The notes under the pieces were generated by a model that was given only the letters and a program-made list of their open reading frames with translations, had not been told where the DNA came from and did no database searches. From an uncultured Clostridia bacterium (lineage in GTDB: Bacteria; Bacillota; Clostridia; Oscillospirales; Acutalibacteraceae), in contig CANPBX010000026.1 in NCBI GenBank assembly GCA_947572385.1, positions 1 through 32,278 on the forward strand: a stretch of 32,278 bases of DNA. Reading direction: 5' to 3'. Made by a program: the position numbers and the translations under genes. Within the stretch, counting starts at the first letter, position 1. The number at the start of each line of letters is the position of its first letter. Of this stretch, positions 23,218 to 31,432 are shown piece by piece.

Positions 23218-23772
23218 TTATTGCAGAATTTTTACCAAGCTCTTGAGCCACTCAGGCGGGCTCTGAGTGATAGCCAGCAGCTCCCCATTCTCATACCGCG
23301 CCACCTCCACAAAGCCGTTGCCGTTGTCAAAGAACCGGGCCTCGTCACAGTAGGTCAGCACCTTCACAAGAGCATCGAACCGCCCTGCATACCGCCGCTC
23401 CACGTCCCGCTGAGGGATATTGTGCCCGCCCTTGCGGACCCGGTTCTCAATGCGCGAAAGGCTTTCCTCAAGGCTGTCCAGGCCGATATAGTAGAGCCGG
23501 ATGGAATAACCTAACTCTTTCGCCCGCCGGATAGTGCGCTCCGTCCGCGCTCCGGCAAGGGTAGTCTCTTGAGTAAAGTTCAGACCCTTCTCAAGGCACT
23601 CGTTTATCTTCTCGACCGCCGCCCTGCCGCCTGCCCCATAGCCGCCCAACTTGGCCGACAGCTTGTCCGGGTCGATGATGATGCCCAGGTCGTCACGCTC
23701 CGCTTTCAGCGCGCCGGTAAGGCTGGACTTGCCACAGCCATTCACGCCGCCGATAATGGTGTATAGTTTCAC
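23218..23772 (-). CDS. Zeta-toxin-like P-loop kinase
   Basis: A 184-aa protein of the zeta toxin/AAA_33-like group. Walker A is GGVNGCGKSS (K15). Next come an IIDPDKL segment (like the zeta DxD substrate region), the loop NFTQETTLAG (zeta-like Glu-Thr-Thr), and the C-terminal signature GGHNIPQRDVERRY with basic lid residues. Zeta toxins phosphorylate UDP-N-acetylglucosamine and block wall synthesis; whether this small member is toxic is unknown. The start is GTG 23772 after GGGGG. It follows a two-HTH XRE gene by 35 bp, the same order as PezA-PezT, so a toxin-antitoxin pair is plausible. A terminator ends the operon. Confidence 0.78.
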   Translation of the reverse strand: MKLYTIIGGVNGCGKSSLTGALKAERDDLGIIIDPDKLSAKLGGYGAGGRAAVEKINECLEKGLNFTQETTLAGARTERTIRRAKELGYSIRLYYIGLDSLEESLSRIENRVRKGGHNIPQRDVERRYAGRFDALVKVLTYCDEARFFDNGNGFVEVARYENGELLAITQSPPEWLKSLVKILQ

Positions 23773-23807
23773 GATGTGTACCCCCGTTTGTGCTTCATTA
23801 TCTAAAA

Positions 23808-24374
23808 TTATAGCACATCACGCTCGGAATAGAAAGGGGAAAGATACTCTTTTAGCTTCTCCCAGCTCTTTTTACTGACCTTTTTCCGTCCCATCTCCCA
23901 ATCGCGCATAGATTTTCCCCCAGTACCTACCAGCTTGGCAAATGCTTTTCGGCTCAGCCCCAGCCTCTCCCGAGCGCACCGTATCTGGTCAGACGGCCCG
24001 TCATAAAGAAACCGGCTGTACTCATCCAGCAAGTCCTCTACCAGCACCTCATATAGCTCTGCCAGCTTGTCCATCGTCAGAGCGGGATACTCTTGGCAAG
24101 AGCCCCGCTCCATTTCCTCATATTGACTCAGGGGAATCCCGAGCTGCTGGGCCACCTCTTTCTGCATCAGCCCCAGCCGGTACCGGCACCAGCGTAGCCG
24201 CTCCGGGACTGTGCGCAGATCCTCGTACTTGCAGGAATACCTCTGAGCCTCTGAAACCTTCCGCACCTTTCCCAGCCGGAAAGAGAGCGCATACAGCGGC
24301 GCAAGCCTCCCATCCAGGCCCATCAAATATAGCCCATTCCCCAGGGACACTCTTGTCCGCCAAGGAGAAGTCAT
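23808..24374 (-). CDS. XRE-family regulator with two HTH domains, next to the core
   Basis: A protein of up to 188 aa. After an N-terminal segment (YLMGLDGRLAPLYALSFRLG) come two Cro/C1 HTH domains. The first is RLRWCRYRLGLMQKEVAQQLGIPLSQYEEMERG (about 60-110). The second is IRCARERLGLSRKAFAKLVGTGGKSMRDWEMGRKKVSKKSWE (about 130-175). Similar two-HTH proteins recur on Clostridial mobile elements. ATG 24374 overlaps the stop of the interrupted sigK N-terminal half (ATGA), though ATG 24323 is an alternative. No promoter of its own is evident, so it may be read from the sigK promoter when the element is integrated. It precedes the zeta-like gene and may be its antitoxin. Confidence 0.78.
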   Translation of the reverse strand: MTSPWRTRVSLGNGLYLMGLDGRLAPLYALSFRLGKVRKVSEAQRYSCKYEDLRTVPERLRWCRYRLGLMQKEVAQQLGIPLSQYEEMERGSCQEYPALTMDKLAELYEVLVEDLLDEYSRFLYDGPSDQIRCARERLGLSRKAFAKLVGTGGKSMRDWEMGRKKVSKKSWEKLKEYLSPFYSERDVL

Positions 24375-24715
24375 GTGATAATATCATTCTCAATACACCT
24401 CGAAGCATAGCTCGACAGCCTTATCCCCTTATCCGGGTCAAAGGTGTCCACTGCCTTAATAAGGCCGATCGTCCCGATGGAGATAAGGTCCTCCTGGTCG
24501 CTGCCGCCATAGTATTTTTTGACGATATGGGCCACCAGCCGCAGGTTATGCTCTATGAGCCGCTGCCGCGCCGCCTTATCGCCCTTTGCCATCTCGTCCA
24601 GGGCCCGGCGCTCTGCCGCCGCGCTCAGCGCCCGGGGGAAGCTCCCAGTCCCCGCCACGTGCAGCAGCAGGTAGAACGCCTGGGAGAGCATATCTATGAG
24701 ATTTGCTAAAAACAT
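24371..24715 (-). CDS. sigK: Pro-sigma-K, N-terminal part (spoIVCB-like half of split sigK)
   Basis: This half encodes residues 1-110 of pro-sigma-K, then four element-encoded codons (DIIT) and a stop. It contains sigma region 2: RLIEHNLRLVAHIVKKYY, then EDLISIGTIGLIKAVDTFDPDKG and SYASRCIEN. The first 20 or so residues (MFLANLIDMLSQAFYLLL) are hydrophobic and align with the B. subtilis pro-sequence removed by SpoIVFB, before the conserved FPRAL. So this is a pro-protein, unlike C. difficile sigma-K, which lacks a pro-sequence. ATG 24715 is chosen, 7 bases after AGAGGAG; a GTG at 24724 overlaps that site. A sigma-E-like promoter lies 40-65 bp upstream. Joined at AATGA to 14,720, the gene encodes 227 aa. 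Confidence 0.95.
   Translation of the reverse strand: MFLANLIDMLSQAFYLLLHVAGTGSFPRALSAAAERRALDEMAKGDKAARQRLIEHNLRLVAHIVKKYYGGSDQEDLISIGTIGLIKAVDTFDPDKGIRLSSYASRCIENDIIT
24384..24388 (-). other. Recombination core of the skin element, sigK 5' side
   Basis: AATGA on the minus strand, matching 14,716-14,720. The element side carries TCACAT (plus-strand 24373-24378), the partner of ATGTGA at the other end. In the excised circle these two arms would flank an 18-bp centre symmetric about the AA of AATGA, as expected for a serine-recombinase site. Confidence 0.85.
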
Positions 24716-24752
24716 ATGGGTCACTCCTCTATACAGTTAGCCTTTGTGGTTT

Positions 24753-24779
24753 ATGTGTATGAGGAGCGGCGGTGATATT
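24753..24779 (-). promoter_or_regulatory. Candidate sigma-E promoter of sigK
   Basis: On the minus strand AATATC (24774-24779), 12 bp and CATACACA (24754-24761) resemble the sigma-E consensus ATATT, 13-16 bp, CATACAnT. B. subtilis sigK is transcribed by sigma-E with SpoIIID. The fit is good but not exact. Confidence 0.5.
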
Positions 24780-24840
24780 TGCTTGTCTGCTTTGTATTCG
24801 GCAAAATGTCCTGCAGGCATTCAAGGGATCTGAGGAAAAC

Positions 24841-26235
24841 TCAGCCATCCCCCATTTTCTTCGCCTGGTGGATCCATTTGCCGCTTTTCAGCCTGAATGC
24901 CAGCCATACCGATTTAATGATAAAGTCCACACGCAGGGCCACCAGCACAAGGGCCGGGGGCAGGTCCAGCACCAGCCCCGCCAGCGCACCCATGGGTATA
25001 GACGCCAGCCACTGAAAGATGATGTCGGCAACCATGAGGAACTTCGTGTCCCCGCCGCCGCGCAGTATCCCCTTTGACAGGGCGCTCTGGATCGCCTGGA
25101 AGAATACTATAATGGCGCTTGCCTCCATCATGCTGACAGTTATGTCCACCGTGGAGGGCTCTATCTCGTACAGGCCGATGGACCACTCCCCGAGAATGAG
25201 CACCAGCACCCCGCCAATAACGCCTATTATTGCCGACAATATGAGGAATGTCCAGCCCTCGGTCTGGGCCCTCTTGAACTCGCCCCTGCCAACAGTCTGC
25301 CCGATCACCACTCCCGCTGCGCTCGTGGCCCCCTGTATCGCCACAGTCGCCATGCGGTCCATGACCGTGACAATGGCGTATGCCGAGACGATCTCCTTGC
25401 CCATATGCCCCAGGATCATAGATATCACGCTTGCAGCAAGGGCCAGCAGGGAGTCGGATATTATCGCAGGCATACCAAGCCGCCTGAACTCCCCGAACAG
25501 TCCCCTGCCAGGAAGCCTGAGCAGGCCGGCAGCCTTATACTTCAGGGTCTTCTCATATTTCAGCAGGTAGATGGCGCAGAACAGGAACTCCACCCCCCGG
25601 GCTATCAGTGTGCCTACCGCCGCGCCCATCACTCCCAGGGCAGGCGCGCCCAGCTTGCCGAAGATAAATATGTAGTTGGCCCCGATATTCACAATAAATG
25701 AGGCTATAGAAACGTAAAGCCCAAGCTTTGCGTTTCCGATAGAGCGTATCACATTGGAGACCACCAGGCTGACCCCATGGGGCAGGTAGATAAACGCGGT
25801 AATGCGCAGATACTGTGCCCCCAGCTCTATCACGTCCTCCTCGGCGCTGAAAATGCGCATGATCGGCCTTGGCAGCAGGAAGGTAACGATAGCGAAAGCC
25901 GCCCCGCCGATAATGACTATCTGCAAAATAAGGTCGAACACCCTGCGCACTGTGCGCAGGTCATCGGCCCCGAAATACTGGCTGGAGAGCACAAGCCCCG
26001 CCGCGCTGATGCCCATACACAGAAACGTAAATATATTGTAAAACTGATTTGCAAGGCTTGAGGCTGAAATGGACGCCTCTCCAAGCTTGCCCACCATAAC
26101 CGTGTCCATCATGTTTACCCCTTGGTTTATGATGGACTGCAGCACTATTGGAATTAGTATCAGCAGGACGTTTCTGTAAAACCCTCTGTCCCGCACCCAA
26201 AATTTATCTATCCACTCGTTCTTCCCCAAACCCAT
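24841..26235 (-). CDS. MATE-family efflux transporter
   Basis: A 464-aa membrane protein with twelve predicted segments in two six-TM halves. The N-half has the MATE-typical NQGVNMMDTVMVGKLGEASISA and GMSIAAG-like GISAAGLVLSSQYFGA. The C-half has ATSAAGVVIGQTVGRGEF and QAIQSALSKGILRGGGDTKF. MATE proteins export cationic drugs or metabolites using Na+ or H+ gradients; the substrate is unknown. ATG 26235 follows AAAGGAAG; in-frame sequence further upstream crosses the promoter and is rejected. It is upstream of sigK on the same strand, but sigK has its own promoter. Confidence 0.93.
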   Translation of the reverse strand: MGLGKNEWIDKFWVRDRGFYRNVLLILIPIVLQSIINQGVNMMDTVMVGKLGEASISASSLANQFYNIFTFLCMGISAAGLVLSSQYFGADDLRTVRRVFDLILQIVIIGGAAFAIVTFLLPRPIMRIFSAEEDVIELGAQYLRITAFIYLPHGVSLVVSNVIRSIGNAKLGLYVSIASFIVNIGANYIFIFGKLGAPALGVMGAAVGTLIARGVEFLFCAIYLLKYEKTLKYKAAGLLRLPGRGLFGEFRRLGMPAIISDSLLALAASVISMILGHMGKEIVSAYAIVTVMDRMATVAIQGATSAAGVVIGQTVGRGEFKRAQTEGWTFLILSAIIGVIGGVLVLILGEWSIGLYEIEPSTVDITVSMMEASAIIVFFQAIQSALSKGILRGGGDTKFLMVADIIFQWLASIPMGALAGLVLDLPPALVLVALRVDFIIKSVWLAFRLKSGKWIHQAKKMGDG

Positions 26236-26292
26236 CAGCTTTCTTCCTTTCTTGAATTTTATCCTGCATCCTCCCGAGAAATTGATGGTATG

Positions 26293-26321
26293 AGTGTAAC
26301 ATGATTTTGACGAATATTCAA
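26293..26321 (-). promoter_or_regulatory. MATE gene promoter
   Basis: TTGAAT (26316-26321), 17 bp and TACACT (26293-26298) on the minus strand, about 60 bp before the start codon. Confidence 0.5.
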
Positions 26322-26372
26322 CTATCCCCCAAGCTTCCACAGGGCAATACACGGCCCACTTATATCAAATAT

Positions 26373-26401
26373 TTGACCGTTATTCCGGTTTGTGATATAA
26401 T
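26373..26401 (+). promoter_or_regulatory. Promoter of the type III restriction-modification operon
   Basis: TTGACC (26373-26378), 17 bp and TATAAT (26396-26401), 59 bp before the mod start codon. Confidence 0.7.
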
Positions 26402-26459
26402 ATGGATCTAAACGCGGGGTCTCAATAGCGGCTGCCGGCGTGATCTGGAGGTAGTAGCA

Positions 26460-28205
26460 ATGGACAAACTAAAAATGCAAACGCCTGACCTGGCCCAAAC
26501 CAATATCGAGAAGCTTGCCGCCCTGTTTCCCGCCTGTATTACCGAGGCCCGGGGTGAGGACGGCAGGCTGAAAAAGGCCGTCAACTTTGACCTGCTGCGG
26601 CAAATGCTGTCTGATGAGGTGCTTGAGGGCGGGGAGGCCTATGAATTTACCTGGGTCGGCAAGAAAGCGGCTTTCGCAGAGGCAAATAGGTCCATCCGCA
26701 AGACTCTGCGGCCCTGCCCGGCAGAGAGCGCAGACTGGGATGCCACCGAAAACCTCTACATTGAGGGCGACAACCTGGATGTGCTGAAGCTCCTGCAGGA
26801 GAGCTATCTGGGCAAGGTAAAGATGATCTATATTGACCCGCCCTATAACACAGGCAGCGACTTTATCTATCAGGATGATTTTGCTATGGGCCGCAGGGAG
26901 TACAGCGAGGGATCAGGGCACGTGGACAGTAACGGCGACCGGATGTTCCGCAACACCGACTCAAATGGGCGGTTCCACTCCGACTGGTGCAGTATGATGT
27001 ATTCGCGGCTGCTGCTGGCAAGGAACCTGCTCTCTGATGACGGAAGCATTTTTATCAGCATTGACTTTAACGAGGTGGCCAGCCTGAGAAAAATAATGGA
27101 CGAAGTTTTCGGCCCGAAGAACTTCCAGCGGGAGATCATCTGGCGTATCGGGTGGCTTTCAGGCTATAAAACAAAAGCCCCCAATTTCATCAGAAACCAC
27201 GACACCATCCTGTTTTACTCCAAAAACTCCGCTAAGCTTGATTTTATTAAGAAATACATAGAAAATCGGGATTTCAAGCCCTTGGTCAAAAAGGGTACGG
27301 CGCTGACAGCTAAGCTCTCCTCCCTTGGGCTGGACGCAAAGGGACAGAAGGAGCTGCTGCATTTTATAAATCATGAAAACCGCCCTGAGCGCTACCCTAT
27401 GGAGGATACCTGGAACGCCAATGAATATGACGACCTTAACAGCATTGCCATAGTTTCATTTTCCGGGGAAAAAATATCCAAGCTGCTTGAAACCGGGCAG
27501 GACTTCAAGGGCCAGAAGTCCCTCGGGCTAATGCTGCGGCTGCTTGAGTCCGTGACCCGCCCGGGAGATATCGTCCTGGATTTCTTTTCCGGCACTGCCA
27601 CCACCGCCCACGCAGTCATGCAGCTAAACGCAAAGGACGGCGGGGATCGGAAATTTATCATGGTGCAGCTGCCGGAGCCCTGCGGTGAAAACAGCGAGGC
27701 ATATAGATCCGGCTACAAGACTATCTGTGAGATTGGCAAGGAGCGTATCCGCCGGGCCGCGGATAAGATAGCCGCAGACAGCCCCGGCAGTAAATTTGAC
27801 GGCGGGTTCCGCGTTTTCAAGCTGGACGACACCAATATGACCGATGTGTACTACTCCGCCGGTGAATACACCCAGGCAATGCTTGACCAGATGGTGGACA
27901 ACATCAAGCCCGGCCGCTCGGATCTGGATCTGCTGTTCAGCTGTCTGCTGGATTGGGGGCTGCCAATTTCCATGCCATACACCTCAGAGCAGCTTGAAGG
28001 CTGCACCGTCCACACTTATAACGGGGGGGATCTGATCGCGTGCTTTAATGAGAACATCCCCGACGCAGTTATTAAGGAGATCGCAAGGCGCCAGCCCCTG
28101 CGGGCAGTGTTCCGGGACAGCAGCTTTGCAGACAGCCCGGCTAAAATCAATGTGGGCGAGATCTTTAAGATGCTGGCCCCCCGTACCAGAGTGAAGGTAA
28201 TATGA
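26460..28205 (+). CDS. mod: Type III restriction-modification system methyltransferase
   Basis: A 581-aa beta-class N6-adenine methyltransferase. Motif IV DPPYNTG (D126-Y129) comes first, and the AdoMet motif I DFFSGTATTAHAVM (D374-S377) is C-terminal, the beta-class order. Between them (about 215-345) lies the variable target-recognition region. Length and order fit the Mod subunit, which recognises an asymmetric site, methylates one strand, and is also needed for restriction. ATG 26460 follows GGAGG. res follows after 53 bp, so they form one operon. No phase-variable simple repeat is seen in the gene. The target site cannot be read from sequence. Confidence 0.92.
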   Translation: MDKLKMQTPDLAQTNIEKLAALFPACITEARGEDGRLKKAVNFDLLRQMLSDEVLEGGEAYEFTWVGKKAAFAEANRSIRKTLRPCPAESADWDATENLYIEGDNLDVLKLLQESYLGKVKMIYIDPPYNTGSDFIYQDDFAMGRREYSEGSGHVDSNGDRMFRNTDSNGRFHSDWCSMMYSRLLLARNLLSDDGSIFISIDFNEVASLRKIMDEVFGPKNFQREIIWRIGWLSGYKTKAPNFIRNHDTILFYSKNSAKLDFIKKYIENRDFKPLVKKGTALTAKLSSLGLDAKGQKELLHFINHENRPERYPMEDTWNANEYDDLNSIAIVSFSGEKISKLLETGQDFKGQKSLGLMLRLLESVTRPGDIVLDFFSGTATTAHAVMQLNAKDGGDRKFIMVQLPEPCGENSEAYRSGYKTICEIGKERIRRAADKIAADSPGSKFDGGFRVFKLDDTNMTDVYYSAGEYTQAMLDQMVDNIKPGRSDLDLLFSCLLDWGLPISMPYTSEQLEGCTVHTYNGGDLIACFNENIPDAVIKEIARRQPLRAVFRDSSFADSPAKINVGEIFKMLAPRTRVKVI

Positions 28206-28258
28206 CCGGCACATTTAATTAAAAATTTAAGTATTTTGACCAAGGAAGTCTCGGATAT

Positions 28259-31200
28259 ATGAAACTCCAATTCAAGCACCAGAAATTCCAGGCCGACGCC
28301 GCCAAAGCCGTGGTGGATGTTTTCGCCGGACAGCCCTGCCTGACCCACTCCTATATGATGGACAGAGGCAGCGGGAGCTATCAGGTCGGCGTCAATGAGG
28401 AAATGGACTTTACAGGTTTCAGCAACCATAAAATCGTGCCGGAGCTGTCCGACAGGCAGATCCTGGAGCAGCTGAATAAGATCCAGCGCGCCAATCAGCT
28501 CAAGCCCTCCGAAAGACTTGAAGGCAGGGAGAATGGCTATAACCTCTCCGTTGAAATGGAAACCGGCGTCGGCAAGACCTACACCTATATAAAGACCATG
28601 TTTGAGCTGAATAAGCACTATGGGTGGTGCAAATTCATCGTGGTTGTCCCCAGCGTGGCTATCAGGGAGGGCGTGTATAAATCCTTCGAGATGACTCAGG
28701 AGCATTTTGCCGAGGAGTATGGGAAGAAGGCGCGCTTCTTTATCTACGACTCATCCAAGCTGAGCGAAATTGACCGCTTTGCCTCAGACAGCTCCATCAG
28801 TGTGATGATCATTAACTCCCAGGCGTTTAACGGCAAGGACGCCCGCAGGATCTATATGAAGCTGGACGACTTCCGCTCACGCCGGCCTATTGATATTATC
28901 GCAAAGACCAACCCCATTCTGATCATTGACGAGCCGCAGTCAGTGGAGGGGAAGCAGACCAAGGAGCGCCTGAAGGGGTTTCATCCGCTTCTTACCCTGC
29001 GCTATTCCGCTACCCATAAAAGCGGCAGCACCTACAACATGGTATTCCGTCTGGACGCTATGGAGGCCTATAACCGGCGGCTGGTCAAGAAAATCGAGGT
29101 AAAAGGGATCGCCAAAAGGGGCAGCACCGCCACCGACAGCTATATCTATCTTGAGAGCATCAACCTCTCAAAAAGCGACCCAACCGCTACCCTGCAGCTT
29201 GAGGTCAGGCTGAGCGGCAGCGCGCCCAAGAAAAGGAGCCGTATTGTAAAGGTCGGGGACGATCTTTACGACTGCTCCCGCGGCCTGGAGGAATATAAAG
29301 ACGGCTTTGTGGTCAGGCAGATCGACGGGCGCAGCAACTGCGTGGAGTTCCTGAACGGGATCAGGCTCTTTGCCGGAGACATCATAGGTTCTGTGGATGA
29401 GGACCAGCTGCGGCGGATACAAATACGCGAGACGATCCTCTCCCATATTCTGCGGGAGCGCCGGCTGTTCTACAAGGGTATCAAGGTACTCTCCCTATTC
29501 TTTATCGACGAGGTTGCAAACTACCGCGAATACGATGGGGCGGGCAAGCCTGCCAACGGAAGATACGCCGTCATGTTCGAGGAAGAATATAATGATGTTA
29601 TAGCCAATATGCAGCCTGCCGCTGGTGAAGACGCTTATTTCAGGTATCTTCAGTCTATCCCCGCGGCTAAAACCCACGCCGGATATTTCTCAGTGGACGG
29701 CAAGGGCAAAATGGTAAACTCCAAGGCGGGCGGGAAGGAAAACACCTCCGACGATGTGAGCGCATACGAGCTGATCATGAAAAATAAGGAGCTGCTGCTC
29801 GACTCTGACCCGGTGCGCTCCCCTGTACGCTTCATCTTCTCCCATTCCGCCCTGCGGGAAGGCTGGGACAATCCCAACGTCTTTCAAATCTGCACCTTGA
29901 AGCAGAGCCGCAGCAGCCTGCGCAAGCGGCAGGAGGTCGGGCGCGGCCTGCGCCTTTGCGTGAGCCAGAGCGGCGAGCGTATGGACACAAACGCTCTAGG
30001 CAATGATGTGCATAACATCAATATACTCACTGTCATTGCAAACGAGAGCTATGATTCATTTGCAAAGGGCCTGCAGACAGAAATGGCTGAGGCAGTTGCC
30101 GACCGCCCCCGGGCCGTTACGGTTGAACTTTTTGTCGGCAAGGTCATTAGTGACAACGCGGGAAATGAGCAGGTCGTTGACTATAATACGGCCTTTGCCA
30201 TCCACTTCGATATGATCGTCAACGGCTATATTGACCGCAATGGTATGATAACTGACAAATATTACGAGGACAGGGCAAACGGAAATTTGAAAATAGCGGA
30301 AGAAGCCGCAGATTCCGCTGCCTCGGTATTTGCAATTATCGATTCCATTTATGACCCCCGGAGTTTGCAGCCCGAAAATGCCCGCGGCAATAACGTGGAG
30401 CTCCAATTAGACAGAACCAAGCTGGATATGCCTGAGTTCAAAGAGCTCTGGTCATATATCAAGAAAAAAACCGTCTATACCGTGGACTTTGACACCGAGG
30501 AGCTGATCCAAAAGGCCGTTGCCGCGCTGAACGGCAAACTGTTTGTTTCCAAAATCCACTTCCAAGTGGAGAAGGGTACGATGGACACGATCAGTTCCAA
30601 AGACGAACTGCTCTGCGGATCATCCTTTGTTAAAGACGGATCCAGCAGCTTCAGCGCCGCAATCACTGTAAACCCAAATGTGAAGTATGACCTGATCGGA
30701 AAGCTGGTACATGAGACCGGCCTGACCCGCAAGGCCCTTGCCTCTATCCTAAAGGGCCTGCGGCCATCTGTATTCGGCCAGTTCAGGGATAACCCCGAAG
30801 AGTTTATCATGAAAGCCGCCGCGCTGATCAACGATGAAAAGGCCCTGGCGGTGATCGAGAATATAACCTATGACGTTCTGGATGACGCCTACACCACGGA
30901 TATCTTCACCGGCCCGGCTATCAAAGGCAGGCTTGATGTAAACGTGATGAAGGCCAAAAAGCACCTGTACGACCATATCGTATATGATTCGGCTGTGGAG
31001 CGGGATCTTGCCGCCCAGCTTGACGCAAGCAAAGATGTTGCGGTCTATGTGAAGCTACCGGACAGCTTCTATATTGCAACGCCCTTGGGCCGCTATAACC
31101 CGGACTGGGCCATCGCGTTTTATAAGGATACCGTCAGGCACGTTTATTTTGTCGCGGAGACAAAGGGCTCCATGCGCTCCATGCAGCTGCGGCTGATCGA

Positions 31201-31312
31201 GCAGTCAAAGATCCAATGCGCAAGAGAACACTTCAGGGCTATCTCCGGCGGCAACGTAGTATATGATGTTGTGGACAGCTGCCGATCGCTTCTGGAAAAG
31301 GCAATGGGGTAA
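28259..31312 (+). CDS. res: Type III restriction endonuclease subunit
   Basis: A 1017-aa Res subunit. The SF2 ATPase core has Walker A METGVGKTYT (K106), DEPQ box (D224-E225), SATHK motif III and motif VI QEVGRGLRL after HSALREGWDNPNV. The C-terminal PD-(D/E)XK nuclease is intact: NPDWAI with D949, then AETKG with E967 and K969. Res works only with Mod, translocating or sliding from unmethylated head-to-head sites and cutting about 25 bp away. ATG 28259 has a modest site (GGAAG, 11 bases). No frameshift or key-residue loss is seen, so the system looks functional. It could restrict incoming phage or plasmid DNA. Confidence 0.93.
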   Translation: MKLQFKHQKFQADAAKAVVDVFAGQPCLTHSYMMDRGSGSYQVGVNEEMDFTGFSNHKIVPELSDRQILEQLNKIQRANQLKPSERLEGRENGYNLSVEMETGVGKTYTYIKTMFELNKHYGWCKFIVVVPSVAIREGVYKSFEMTQEHFAEEYGKKARFFIYDSSKLSEIDRFASDSSISVMIINSQAFNGKDARRIYMKLDDFRSRRPIDIIAKTNPILIIDEPQSVEGKQTKERLKGFHPLLTLRYSATHKSGSTYNMVFRLDAMEAYNRRLVKKIEVKGIAKRGSTATDSYIYLESINLSKSDPTATLQLEVRLSGSAPKKRSRIVKVGDDLYDCSRGLEEYKDGFVVRQIDGRSNCVEFLNGIRLFAGDIIGSVDEDQLRRIQIRETILSHILRERRLFYKGIKVLSLFFIDEVANYREYDGAGKPANGRYAVMFEEEYNDVIANMQPAAGEDAYFRYLQSIPAAKTHAGYFSVDGKGKMVNSKAGGKENTSDDVSAYELIMKNKELLLDSDPVRSPVRFIFSHSALREGWDNPNVFQICTLKQSRSSLRKRQEVGRGLRLCVSQSGERMDTNALGNDVHNINILTVIANESYDSFAKGLQTEMAEAVADRPRAVTVELFVGKVISDNAGNEQVVDYNTAFAIHFDMIVNGYIDRNGMITDKYYEDRANGNLKIAEEAADSAASVFAIIDSIYDPRSLQPENARGNNVELQLDRTKLDMPEFKELWSYIKKKTVYTVDFDTEELIQKAVAALNGKLFVSKIHFQVEKGTMDTISSKDELLCGSSFVKDGSSSFSAAITVNPNVKYDLIGKLVHETGLTRKALASILKGLRPSVFGQFRDNPEEFIMKAAALINDEKALAVIENITYDVLDDAYTTDIFTGPAIKGRLDVNVMKAKKHLYDHIVYDSAVERDLAAQLDASKDVAVYVKLPDSFYIATPLGRYNPDWAIAFYKDTVRHVYFVAETKGSMRSMQLRLIEQSKIQCAREHFRAISGGNVVYDVVDSCRSLLEKAMG

Positions 31313-31326
31313 CTGTTTGCCTATGC

Positions 31327-31361
31327 GGCAGCAGGTCCCCTCAAGCTGCCTTGAAAGCTCT
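31327..31361 (+). terminator. Weak candidate terminator of the mod-res operon
   Basis: GGCAGC (31327-31332) can pair with GCTGCC (31345-31350); a T-rich stretch begins about 10 bp later. Only six base pairs, so uncertain. Confidence 0.25.
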
Positions 31362-31432
31362 TTATTTTCCCACATATCTGTGGCATACTTTATTTTGTGC
31401 CATACCATATAATGATCGTGGAAGGGTCTGTC

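Larger units (their letters stand above)
14716..24388. mobile_element. sigK-intervening (skin) element, 9,668 bp
   Basis: The boundaries are set by the duplicated AATGA core within the two sigK halves. Excision would remove 9,668 bp and leave a 684-bp sigK gene. Contents in order: serine recombinase, GNAT, 353-aa unknown protein, ASCH protein, P-loop kinase, hairpin-rich spacer, XRE repressor, 52-aa basic protein, P4-type primase/helicase, origin/oriT-like spacer, MobC, a 75-aa protein, zeta-like kinase and a two-HTH XRE protein. It is much smaller than the B. subtilis (about 48 kb) and C. difficile (about 15 kb) skin elements. No relaxase, capsid or tail genes are seen. GC content by eye is high in the backbone and clearly lower at 16.4-19.8 kb, so it is a mosaic. 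Confidence 0.92.

Noticed and set aside
14716-24388. Complete prophage
   Set aside because: There are no capsid, portal, terminase, tail or lysis genes; only replication, regulation, recombination and mobilisation functions are recognisable.
28016-28705. 229-aa minus-strand frame spanning the mod-res junction
   Set aside because: It overlaps two genes with intact catalytic motifs and has no ribosome site or family features.
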